In this document: piece by piece, positions 7,396 through 13,717 of the stretch
Layout of the letters: the number at the start of each line of letters is the position of its first letter
Position numbering within the stretch: position 1 is the stretch's first letter
Source of the DNA: CAXTTV01 sp964247295
GTDB lineage: Bacteria; Chloroflexota; Ktedonobacteria; Ktedonobacterales; Ktedonobacteraceae
DNA: 13,816 nt
Reading direction: 5' to 3'
Assembly: GCA_964247295.1 (NCBI GenBank)
Contig: CAXTTV010000134.1
Coordinates: forward strand, 1 to 13,816
The notes under the pieces: generated by a model
The model's input: the letters and a program-made list of their open reading frames with translations, nothing else
The model's database searches: none
Told to the model about the DNA's origin: nothing
Position numbers and translations under genes: made by a program

Positions 7396-7566
7396 TTACC
7401 ATTCCGCCGCCAGACTTGATTCAGATGGGGCTTGTTGGTCTATTAGCAAGCCTGAATGTTTTATAGGCAGAAATAGATTACTGTCAGATGTAAGTGAAGC
7501 ATAATTATATAGAGATACTAGATCAGGTAACAGAGGTTGATCATCCTGAAATTGTGTAAGGGCCAC
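7396..7566 (-). pseudogene. Open stretch at the left flank of the IscB element, possible gene remnant
   Basis: A frame of 56 codons runs from a GTG at 7566 to a TAA at 7396, reading VALTQFQDDQPLLPDLVSLY and then a plausible soluble sequence to SLAAEW. Amino-acid composition looks protein-like, but there is no good ribosome binding site, and two stops (TGA TAG) lie immediately upstream in frame. The last 20-30 bases may belong to the IscB element rather than the host. It could be the 5' part of the gene whose 3' part is the short frame at 5713-5826. Family not recognised. Confidence 0.3.
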
Positions 7567-7900
7567 TAAATGATACTTTCTCTATCAGACTTACACATAC
7601 TAGATGTATTTTGTAAAGGTATAGCAGATATATTATCATAATATGCAGAAAAAATCAAACATAAATATTGATTAATATAAGATAAATGTGTCTTAGAACT
7701 CTTTGGACAGGTAAAAGGAAGGATGCTAGTATAGGATGAATTTTTTCTTCTAAGGCACGAGGATACAGTTCATTTCTTGCACTCCTGCTCCCATCTAGTT
7801 AAATGAGAAAAGAAAGGATTATGTTGGCAAGAAGTTTGGGAAAGGAGAACGCCCCTTGGGTGAGGGAGGAGTGTGTGAGAAGTGCTGTGCCTTGTGGGCT

Positions 7901-7934
7901 GTTCTACGCCGCGTGAACGGACCCTATTTGGTCC
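7901..7934. repeat. Two adjoining stem-loops
   Basis: GTTC-T-ACG pairs with CGTGAAC across 7901-7918 (7 bp with one bulged T), followed directly by GGACC-CTATTT-GGTCC at 7919-7934. They lie 3' of the glycoside hydrolase gene on its strand and could be part of its transcript end or of a small RNA. Confidence 0.35.
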
Positions 7935-7951
7935 CGCATCCGAACCTTTTC

Positions 7952-7983
7952 TTAGAGAGGGAGTTATATTTCTCCCTCTCTAA
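7952..7983. terminator. Perfect 12-bp inverted repeat downstream of the glycoside hydrolase gene
   Basis: TTAGAGAGGGAG (7952-7963) pairs perfectly with CTCCCTCTCTAA (7972-7983) around an 8-base loop. It lies 86 bases beyond the stop codon of the minus-strand hydrolase gene. There is no proper T-run after the stem on either strand, so a terminator or RNA-stabilising role is likely but not proven. Confidence 0.5.
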
Positions 7984-8069
7984 ATATCTGAGTGACCCCA
8001 CGGCACGAAGGCATGAGAGAACGTAGTAAAAAACGTATCAGACATTTATCATCAAAGAATGTATAGGCT

Positions 8070-9140
8070 TCACCTGAAAAAAGACTTTTTTGTTGGATGA
8101 AACGGCAACATTGATATTGGAGTGAGAGTTGATTTTGCAGGAGGATTTGCCAGATTAGCCACCTGGTGAAGGATAGATTGATTTGTGCTTATATCGACAT
8201 CGCTAGCAAAGATCATAATATATGTCGCTCCTAGTTTAAGTGCAGCCTGTAAGTCATCTCGCAAGGCATCTCCACTTTTCGTCGTCGGGCTTCTTTGTTC
8301 TGAAAAGAGTGGCACCTGTAGCCATTGGTTTGTAGTGAAGGTACGGTTTGTAGCCAAGCCATTATCTTGCAACCACAGGTTATATGAGACAGCATAATCA
8401 AGCACGACTGACTCACCAAACCCATGGGTCTTGCCAATAAACGACGAATCGGGCATAACAACTAGAGGGGTTTGTTGAAAGGAAGTGCTGTAGCTAGCAA
8501 TGATCTGCTGAATTGTATTCCACCATATTTGATCGGAATAGCCGATCTCTTGCCAGTCAGCCAAAAGATGAGGATTATCACTCCGTGTATCAACCTTTGT
8601 TTCTCCACCCACACCAAATCCCATCTCAATGGCACTCACATGTGGATTGCCATCGTAGTGGCTCGCGAATGCTTGCACAAACTGGCTGTAGTCTTGCAGG
8701 AACAATGGGTTCCAGTATTGTGGAAGCACAGCATTATCGACCTCAGTGACTGAAGAGACTCCTTGATTATAGACCCACTGTGGTGTTGCATGTCCAGAGT
8801 CAGCATTGGCATCCCACTTTGTCCATCCAGCAGTAGCAACACGCAAGATCACGTTTTTACCGTTATCCACCCAAGGTTTCATCTGCTGATTGACGAGATC
8901 CCAATTGTACTGGCCTTGTTGTGGTTCTAATTGAGTCCAGTAGTATCCCAGGTAGGTACCAGCGATAGCGGGATTCGTAGCATCTTTTGCTGAATTGTGT
9001 CCACTAAATTCATAGGTACCCTTAAAATGAGGATCGTTAGGAAAGGGGTTCTCCTTGGCCTTGACCATATTTGTTCCAGTTCCTGCCATCATCAGAGTGA
9101 GGATAGTTGCAATAAACGTGAGGTGATAAGATAGCTTCAT
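8070..9140 (-). CDS. Secreted glycoside hydrolase-like protein (predicted TIM barrel)
   Basis: This 356-aa protein has a Sec signal peptide: a KLSYH start, a hydrophobic core at about 8-20 and probable cleavage near residue 28 (VKA/KE). It has no visible anchor, so it should be exported. The segment GYYWTQLEPQQGQYNWDLVN at 65-84, followed by GKNVILRVATAGW at 94-106, is the classic 'W..lEP.eGqY.W...d' block of clan GH-A-like glycosidases (GH5/GH42-type and related uncharacterised families). Candidate acidic residues are E172 or E180 (IEMGFGVGGET) as acid/base and E281 (VPLFSEQRS) as nucleophile. The exact family and sugar are unknown. The ATG at 9140 gives the signal peptide directly, but only AGGA at a long distance serves as a ribosome site. 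It appears to be a single-gene unit. Confidence 0.72.
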   Translation of the reverse strand: MKLSYHLTFIATILTLMMAGTGTNMVKAKENPFPNDPHFKGTYEFSGHNSAKDATNPAIAGTYLGYYWTQLEPQQGQYNWDLVNQQMKPWVDNGKNVILRVATAGWTKWDANADSGHATPQWVYNQGVSSVTEVDNAVLPQYWNPLFLQDYSQFVQAFASHYDGNPHVSAIEMGFGVGGETKVDTRSDNPHLLADWQEIGYSDQIWWNTIQQIIASYSTSFQQTPLVVMPDSSFIGKTHGFGESVVLDYAVSYNLWLQDNGLATNRTFTTNQWLQVPLFSEQRSPTTKSGDALRDDLQAALKLGATYIMIFASDVDISTNQSILHQVANLANPPAKSTLTPISMLPFHPTKKSFFR

Positions 9141-9158
9141 TGAACTCTATATCCTGAG

Positions 9159-9198
9159 AGGGAGAAGTATCTTTTCCTACGAAAAAAGGCTTCTCTCT
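9159..9198 (-). promoter_or_regulatory. Stem-loop in the leader of the glycoside hydrolase gene
   Basis: AGGGAGAAG (9159-9167) pairs with CTTCTCTCT (9190-9198) over 9 bp, with one position that pairs as G-U only on the plus strand. TTTTC/GAAAA (9172-9176 with 9181-9185) forms an inner stem. The structure starts 19 bases upstream of the start codon, so it could influence translation or mark the transcript start region. No known riboswitch is recognised. Confidence 0.3.
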
Positions 9199-9710
9199 AT
9201 TCTTTATAACTTTCAAGTGAACAATTGAGCAAGAAGTACAATAAAAATTGAGACGACTGTATGCACATTACGATGAAAGTAGATGATTTACACTGCGCTT
9301 CAAAAACATATTTTATTCCTTTCTTAGTTCTCGAAGTCAAACGTGCAATAAAGACTAGATTTAGAACGAGTTTATCATAATACCACCCAAGTGGAGGTCT
9401 TTGCCTGGTATACTTGCAATCATTCCTGCTTGCCTTCATCCTTAACGATACGTCATTTAGCAAAAAGAGCTTTTTACTACTTTTGGTTTTTAGTTGGGTT
9501 ATAGAAGCAAATAAATTACTAAAGAAAAATATAGATATTAAATTTAGAATAAGGTATACTCAAAGACAATTAAGTTAAGATTGCCATCGCCAACCTGCCA
9601 AAAAATGAGGTTATTGGATACATAGTCATGCATCATTATAAATGTGACCTGCCTAGCTTACAGAATGACAGAACCTCTCGAAGAGGTATGAAAGGTTTAA
9701 AGAATAAAAT
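9199..9710. other. AT-rich intergenic region
   Basis: About 510 bases between divergent genes. I see no credible coding sequence: the 88-codon minus-strand frame at 9197-9463 has no ribosome binding site and an implausible composition. TATACT at about 9552-9557 could be a -10 for the HNH gene, without a convincing -35. A perfect palindrome at 9673-9687 lies near its start codon. Confidence 0.4.
9673..9687. promoter_or_regulatory. Palindrome just upstream of the HNH endonuclease gene
   Basis: ACCTCT-CGA-AGAGGT is a perfect 6-bp inverted repeat with a 3-base centre, ending 23 bases before the ATG. It could be an operator half-site pair or an mRNA hairpin controlling access to the start. No regulator gene is adjacent. 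Confidence 0.35.
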
Positions 9711-10499
9711 ATGTTTGGCGAAGAGTGGAGAGATCCTGTAGATATAACAAAAGAGCAGTGGATATACATACTAGAAAATCGAAATATTGCAAGAGAAAAA
9801 GATATTCAATTGCTTAAAGAAATATATTTTTGTAAAAATTGTAGGGCTACAGCCAAACAACTAACTCAATTACTTCGTTTACCTTATCATTCTCCGCTCA
9901 ATAGTCAGGTTGGACAATTAGGGAAGAGGATAGTTAAAGATCTTAATATCTCAGCTCCCAAGCGTAGATATGGCAAAGGATGCAATAAGGAATCGAACTG
10001 GTGGAACGTACTTTTTTGGGGTGAAAAGCAAAGAGAAGGATTTTATTGGATCTTACGACCAGAGTTAGCAGAAGCCTTGTGCGAGTTGTCCAAAATGAAA
10101 GAAGTACAACAAGAGCATAGGGAAGAAGTTTCTGGAGAAGTTGGTTTTAAGAGCGATGAAAACCTTTATGAGGGTGCTAGAAAACAGATCTATGTCAATA
10201 GTTACGAGCGAAACGACCGAGCCCGCCATCTTTGTATACTCAAGTACGGAACAAATTGTGTTATTTGCGGATTTAATTTTGAAAGAGTGTATGGTGAAAT
10301 TGGAAAGGATTACATTCATGTACATCATTTAACATCCCTTGCCGAGATCAAGCAAGAGCATGAAGTTGATCCCGAAAAGCATCTGCGTCCCATTTGTCCT
10401 AACTGTCATGCCATTATTCATAGGAAGCATCCTCCTTATTCAATTAATGAAGTTATAATGATGATAAGAAACGTCAAAAAAGAGCAAGAATCTATATAA
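9711..10499 (+). CDS. HNH endonuclease, probable type IV-like (modified-DNA) restriction enzyme
   Basis: This 262-aa protein has a C-terminal HNH/McrA-type nuclease fold. C183/C186 (CVICGF) and C229/C232 (CPNCH) form a zinc site. The beta-beta-alpha metal motif has H203, H205 and H206 in YIHVHHL, plus H233 and H237 in HAIIHR. This arrangement, with 'LRPICPNCHAIIHR' at the end, is typical of HNH enzymes annotated as methylcytosine-specific restriction endonucleases. The N-terminal 125 residues (starting EEWRDPVDITKEQW, ending FYWILRPELAEAL) form a separate domain that probably reads DNA or a modified base; its specificity is unknown. No methyltransferase is adjacent, consistent with a modification-dependent enzyme. 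The coding sequence is more AT-rich than its neighbours, suggesting horizontal acquisition. The ribosome binding site is weak (AAAGG about 16 bases away). Confidence 0.78.
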   Translation: MFGEEWRDPVDITKEQWIYILENRNIAREKDIQLLKEIYFCKNCRATAKQLTQLLRLPYHSPLNSQVGQLGKRIVKDLNISAPKRRYGKGCNKESNWWNVLFWGEKQREGFYWILRPELAEALCELSKMKEVQQEHREEVSGEVGFKSDENLYEGARKQIYVNSYERNDRARHLCILKYGTNCVICGFNFERVYGEIGKDYIHVHHLTSLAEIKQEHEVDPEKHLRPICPNCHAIIHRKHPPYSINEVIMMIRNVKKEQESI

Positions 10500-10587
10500 G
10501 GTATGGTAGTGGAGTAGATTTAAAAAGTTGTGATTGCCAAATATGAGCGCAAATCGTATAGTTTCTGTTTTAGCTCTAGGAGCAGAT

Positions 10588-10639
10588 CCACCTTCTTTCC
10601 TTCTTATTGCGGAAGCCGGGTAGGAAGGGAAGAGGGTGG
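10588..10639. terminator. Long hairpin between the HNH and FAD oxidoreductase genes
   Basis: CCACCTTCTTTCCTTC (10588-10603) pairs with GAAGGGAAGAGGGTGG (10624-10639) over 16 positions. The two imperfect positions pair as U-G on the plus strand but not on the minus strand, so the structure favours RNA of the plus strand, i.e. the HNH transcript. No T-run follows, so termination is plausible rather than certain. The convergent FAD gene ends 41 bases further on. Confidence 0.45.
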
Positions 10640-10679
10640 CGTTCCAATGATGTAGCGTGTAGCAGAATGGCCGGGCTTC

Positions 10680-12167
10680 TTATGCTTCAAAGGTTGGAAG
10701 AATGCTCTCCATAACCGCATCAGGAGAGAGAGACGATTGTTCAACAAGCTGACGAAGGGTATGTGGCTCCTCTAAAGTTTCTTCCTCCTTCAAAAGAATC
10801 ATCAGTGTTGATGTATTGAAAACAGTGTTTGGGGGGAAAAGTAACCCATTCAGCAGAAACAATTTTGCGATTGTAGGAAGATGTGAACTCAGGACTTCTG
10901 CCTCTTCTACTGGATGTTCCAGCGCATATTGAAAGTAGAGGTCCATGTATCGATGTAGTAACGCCACGCCTTGAGGCATTTCATTGCCTTCATAATTGAC
11001 CTTTACTCCACGTAAATCGTTGATAACGCTAAGCCACCAGGCTGGTGCGATAGCCTCCTCTTGCATACGTTTCAACGTTCTCCGCTCAAAGTCAGGTTGT
11101 GGATTGTTCTTTTGCTCTTGCAATGACGAGGCTAATGTAGTTGCTTCAATTGCAGCAACACTCATTCCTTGTCCATAGATAGGATCAAAATGGCAGAATG
11201 CATCGCCAAGAACAAGCAGGCCTGTGGGCCACTGATCTGCCCGTTCATAGTGATGTCGCACACATACGGGCACACGATACCCACGTGGTGAAGTGAGCGG
11301 CTCCGCCTTTGCCAATTCATCGGCAAGTTGTGTATGGATAAGATGAAGATTTGCCAGATCCCTTTCATATCCATCAGGATCAGTAGAGGGATAGTGCTCT
11401 CCAATGCCGAAAAGAGTGACCCAGAGTGTCTCGTTTTCAATGGGTAAAGCGCCTACGCCAAATGTTCCTTGCGCCTGCATTTCATCGACAATCATGGTAC
11501 CAATATTTTCTATAACCTGGGGCGATGCTTTATAAAAGCGTGTGCTATAGCCAATGAAAGAGTGGATTTTTTCACTTTTTGGGAGTAGAAACCCAAGATC
11601 CTGGAGCCATTGTCCAAGTTTTGATGTGCGTCCGCTAGCATCGATGACCATCTCCGCATTAATCGCCGCTTGCTGATCAATCTGTCCACGTTCGCGTACT
11701 GTAATGCCTGTAATGTTTTCATGATCAGGAGACATCCGGAGGCCGATAACTTCCTGATTCGTGAGAAAACTAACGTTGGTCAAGGTCTGTACGCGTCGTC
11801 GGATCTCCCATTCTAGCAAGGCTCTACTACACGAGATATCTTTATCGGGTTGGAGGGCATGAAAGATGCCAGTTGATTTCACCATAGTAACTGGCTTCTG
11901 CTGTGTCTCATATGCTCCGGCTGCCGTTAAGTCATCAATATATCCCGGAAATAATTGTTCAAGAATTAATTTCCCTCGTGGTATGATACGATGAACATGG
12001 AAGGCCTGGGGGGTACCGGTACGTGGTTCGAGAGCATCAGAAAAGGTATCTCTCTCAACAATGAGCACGTGTTCATAGTAATCAGAAAGGACACGCGCGG
12101 TGATCAGTCCCGCAATGCCTGCGCCAATGACGAGTGCTCGTTTTGTAGAAGATTCATTTATGGTCAT
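10680..12167 (-). CDS. FAD-dependent monooxygenase / oxidoreductase
   Basis: This 495-aa flavoprotein is of the p-hydroxybenzoate hydroxylase / squalene epoxidase superfamily. The dinucleotide-binding motif ALVIGAGIAGLITARVL is at 11-27, with GxGxxG at 15-20, and E38 follows strand 2 (VLIVERD). DASGR is at 176-180. The flavin-contacting GDAFCHFDPIYGQGMS motif is at 321-336. Such enzymes use NAD(P)H and oxygen to hydroxylate or epoxidise small aromatic or isoprenoid molecules, or reduce isoprenoids; the substrate here is not evident. The C-terminal 130 residues are longer than a minimal hydroxylase and lack recognisable motifs. The ATG at 12167 is preceded by GAAGGT. It stands alone, with its own predicted promoter and inverted repeat. 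Confidence 0.85.
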   Translation of the reverse strand: MTINESSTKRALVIGAGIAGLITARVLSDYYEHVLIVERDTFSDALEPRTGTPQAFHVHRIIPRGKLILEQLFPGYIDDLTAAGAYETQQKPVTMVKSTGIFHALQPDKDISCSRALLEWEIRRRVQTLTNVSFLTNQEVIGLRMSPDHENITGITVRERGQIDQQAAINAEMVIDASGRTSKLGQWLQDLGFLLPKSEKIHSFIGYSTRFYKASPQVIENIGTMIVDEMQAQGTFGVGALPIENETLWVTLFGIGEHYPSTDPDGYERDLANLHLIHTQLADELAKAEPLTSPRGYRVPVCVRHHYERADQWPTGLLVLGDAFCHFDPIYGQGMSVAAIEATTLASSLQEQKNNPQPDFERRTLKRMQEEAIAPAWWLSVINDLRGVKVNYEGNEMPQGVALLHRYMDLYFQYALEHPVEEAEVLSSHLPTIAKLFLLNGLLFPPNTVFNTSTLMILLKEEETLEEPHTLRQLVEQSSLSPDAVMESILPTFEA

Positions 12168-12252
12168 ATACTACCTTCACTTTTGATCAAATTTCAACAA
12201 ACTTACCTTTTGGAGAAAGTTTCGTTCCCTGTCTTCATTTCTATATGAGTGT

Positions 12253-12291
12253 ATTATAGAGGAGAGAGTATAAAAGCACCACGATGGTGCT
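12253..12291 (-). promoter_or_regulatory. Predicted promoter with operator-like inverted repeat for the FAD oxidoreductase
   Basis: On the minus strand a perfect TATAAT -10 box lies at 12253-12258. AGCACC-N5-GGTGCT, a perfect 6-bp inverted repeat (12275-12291), covers the place where a -35 box would be with a 17-base spacer (12276-12281). The -35 itself is poor. A palindrome over a weak -35 is the usual layout for a repressor site or an activator-dependent promoter. The leader to the ATG would be about 80 bases. Confidence 0.5.
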
Positions 12292-12375
12292 AACAAAGCT
12301 ACTGTATCATTATATTTCTTCCTCTTTTTCTCTCCTTCACCGTACCATAGAAGCTGTATTTTTGCAACACAACCG

Positions 12376-12385
12376 GGGATACAGC
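12376..12385 (+). repeat. Left target-site duplication of the ISAs1 element
   Basis: GGGATACAGC directly abuts the left inverted repeat and is repeated exactly at 13704-13713 after the right one. ISAs1-family insertions are known to produce 8-10 bp duplications. Confidence 0.85.
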
Positions 12386-12402
12386 AGGGCTTCTCAAAAG
12401 TC
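12386..12402 (+). repeat. Left terminal inverted repeat of the ISAs1 element
   Basis: AGGGCTTCTCAAAAGTC, 16 of 17 positions matching the reverse complement of the right end. Confidence 0.88.
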
Positions 12403-13607
12403 GAGAAGCCAAGCAAGAGCCTCAGCAGGACAGACAGAAAAGCGGCGCATTTGACAGGCTACACGAGAGATCTGATGTAAATCCATCAAAGAAAGGACCA
12501 GGGAATTGAGGACGGCCAACATGTGAGCAACGGGTGCACATCGAACCGTACATCGATCTTTTCCCAGGAGAACATAGCGCCGCCAGTGTAACCGATTTTC
12601 ACTAGACCAATGAGCTCGAATCGAACCAAGAAGGCGCTGAGCTGAGCACTCGTGAGAAGTCAAACTCGTCCATCCATAGTGAATTTCGCGCGTCCGCTTG
12701 CGAGAGCTGATCCGTTCTCGTTGCAGCCGAAACACTTGTCCAACCTCTCCCCAATCCCGAAAGAAAAAGGAATTGAGGTCGGAACTGGTGGTGATGTGAC
12801 GATACTCGATGCGCTCATGTTCTTTTCCCCTGTGCTCATAGGTCTTCCACGAGCTTTGGTCCGCTTCAGGATCTTCAAAAAAAAGCTCTCAATCCTCTCG
12901 TGCCACAGGAGTATTGTCTTTGATCATCAGAATCACCTCTCCTCCCGCTCGTTGCACCAGCCGACCAAATTCATGATACCTTTGGGCAGCATCGGCAGTA
13001 AGAATTCGTCCCCGGCACAAGACTTTGGTCAGCAAAGGTTTGAGAACACTCACCTCATTTTGGCTCGCTGGGATAGGACACTGGTGTAAGACAATGCCTG
13101 TATTTACTTCATACACATGCAACACGTGTTGTTGGAGATTGGGTCCTGCATAAATCTGCTTTCCTGTCCCTTTGAGGACTTTTCCATCCACCGCGATATG
13201 TTGATGAGCCTCACGCGAACCCAGCTCTCTCTCTCTGGTTTTCTTTTTCCAACGCACATGAGAGGATCGACGGCGCAGCCAGTCTGCTAGCAGGCTTTGG
13301 ACGTGTTCACTGCACAGATGAGCTAGAGCATACCGATAGGTATTGGTGCACGGCATCCGTTTCCACGGGATATCAAGTGTCTGGCGCAACGCCTCCTGTT
13401 GATAGCTGATCCATTCACTTGCGGCCAGTAAACTGCTCATTCCAACCAGCTTCGCACACAGTAAGAGGGTCAATAACCGAGCCAGGTCGTATCGTTTTCC
13501 CCGTGAAGATCGGGGATCTGGCGAAACAGTTCATATAAGCTTGTCAACGTTCCTGGCGCTTCTGCTCCTTGGAACTTGACTTCTTGAAGCAGTGTGATAG
13601 AGTCCAT
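12394..13607 (-). pseudogene. ISAs1-family DDE transposase, broken by two frameshifts
   Basis: The reading starts at the ATG at 13607 (GGAGAG upstream) with MDSITLLQEVKFQGAEAP and runs to RQIPD. The frame then must shift near 13508-13518 to continue as RSSRGKRYDLARLLTLLLCA. The unshifted frame stops at 13470. The middle part carries the DDE residues in HIAVDGKVLKGT and ILTADAAQ. A second shift is needed near 12889-12900, where the middle frame ends VARED-stop and the neighbouring frame continues IESFFFEDPEADQSSWK, then RDWGEVGQVFRLQRE. The last part has the third acidic residue in HWSSENRLHWRRY and ends at 12394. Three consecutive pieces in two changes of frame together restore a normal full-length ISAs1 transposase of about 400 aa, so the protein is inactive unless both shifts are rescued. 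Confidence 0.88.
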
Positions 13608-13686
13608 GATGAGTCTCTCCTGAATGCGCATCGGTTTGGTTTGAATTCATTCTACTGGATAGACTCTTCTTTTTTCACCCCTTTTG

Positions 13687-13703
13687 GACTTTTGAGAAAC
13701 CCT
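13687..13703 (-). repeat. Right terminal inverted repeat of the ISAs1 element
   Basis: Reads AGGGTTTCTCAAAAGTC on the minus strand, one mismatch from the left end. It lies 80 bases upstream of the transposase start. Confidence 0.88.
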
Positions 13704-13713
13704 GGGATACAGC
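13704..13713 (+). repeat. Right target-site duplication of the ISAs1 element
   Basis: GGGATACAGC, identical to 12376-12385. The next six bases (AGGGCT) also equal the start of the left inverted repeat, so the apparent direct repeat is 16 bases; the extra six are most simply coincidence or insertion-site preference. Confidence 0.8.
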
Positions 13714-13717
13714 AGGG

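Larger units (their letters stand above)
5881..7400 (-). mobile_element. IscB (IS200/IS605-like, non-autonomous) element; ends approximate
   Basis: The unit consists of a left-end structured RNA, iscB, and a subterminal right-end hairpin, all reading on the minus strand. There is no tnpA-type Y1 transposase, so it would have to be mobilised in trans or may be immobile. The right end is probably at or within a few bases of the iscB stop codon. The left end is between about 7380 and 7420 and cannot be fixed from one copy because these elements leave no target duplication or terminal inverted repeat. Confidence 0.6.
7567..8069. other. Intergenic region, AT-rich then GC-rich with stem-loops
   Basis: From 7567 to about 7850 the sequence is AT-rich with no credible gene. 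From about 7855 to 7945 it becomes G+C-rich and folds into consecutive hairpins. A 31-codon plus-strand frame at 7821-7916 (starting MLARSLGKEN) exists, but its AAAGGA is only 2 bases from the ATG and it is not recognisable, so it is not called as a gene. Confidence 0.5.
12386..13703 (-). mobile_element. ISAs1-family insertion sequence, complete ends, decayed transposase (1318 bp)
   Basis: The ends AGGGCTTCTCAAAAGTC (12386-12402) and GACTTTTGAGAAACCCT (13687-13703) are 17-bp inverted repeats with one mismatch, flanked by exact 10-bp duplications. Length and transposase type fit the ISAs1 family. The transposase reads on the minus strand. Its stop codon overlaps the left inverted repeat, which also folds into an 8-bp hairpin (GGCTTCTC/GAGAAGCC, 12388-12410). 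Intact ends with an exact target duplication imply a single clean insertion, with inactivation of the transposase not followed by much decay. Confidence 0.9.

Noticed and set aside
7751..7768. TAAGGCACG and GGATACAG recurring near the IscB left flank and the ISAs1 target duplication
   Set aside because: Eight- and nine-base matches are expected by chance in a window this size, and the surrounding bases do not match.
9197..9463. 88-codon minus-strand frame
   Set aside because: No ribosome binding site, odd composition and no recognisable motif in an AT-rich spacer.
12877..12884. Run of eight A (T8 on the coding strand) in the ISAs1 transposase as a programmed frameshift site
   Set aside because: On the coding strand the stop at 12891-12889 is reached before the T8 run, so slippage there could not rescue translation. 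A second frameshift also lies far upstream. Mutation is the simpler explanation.
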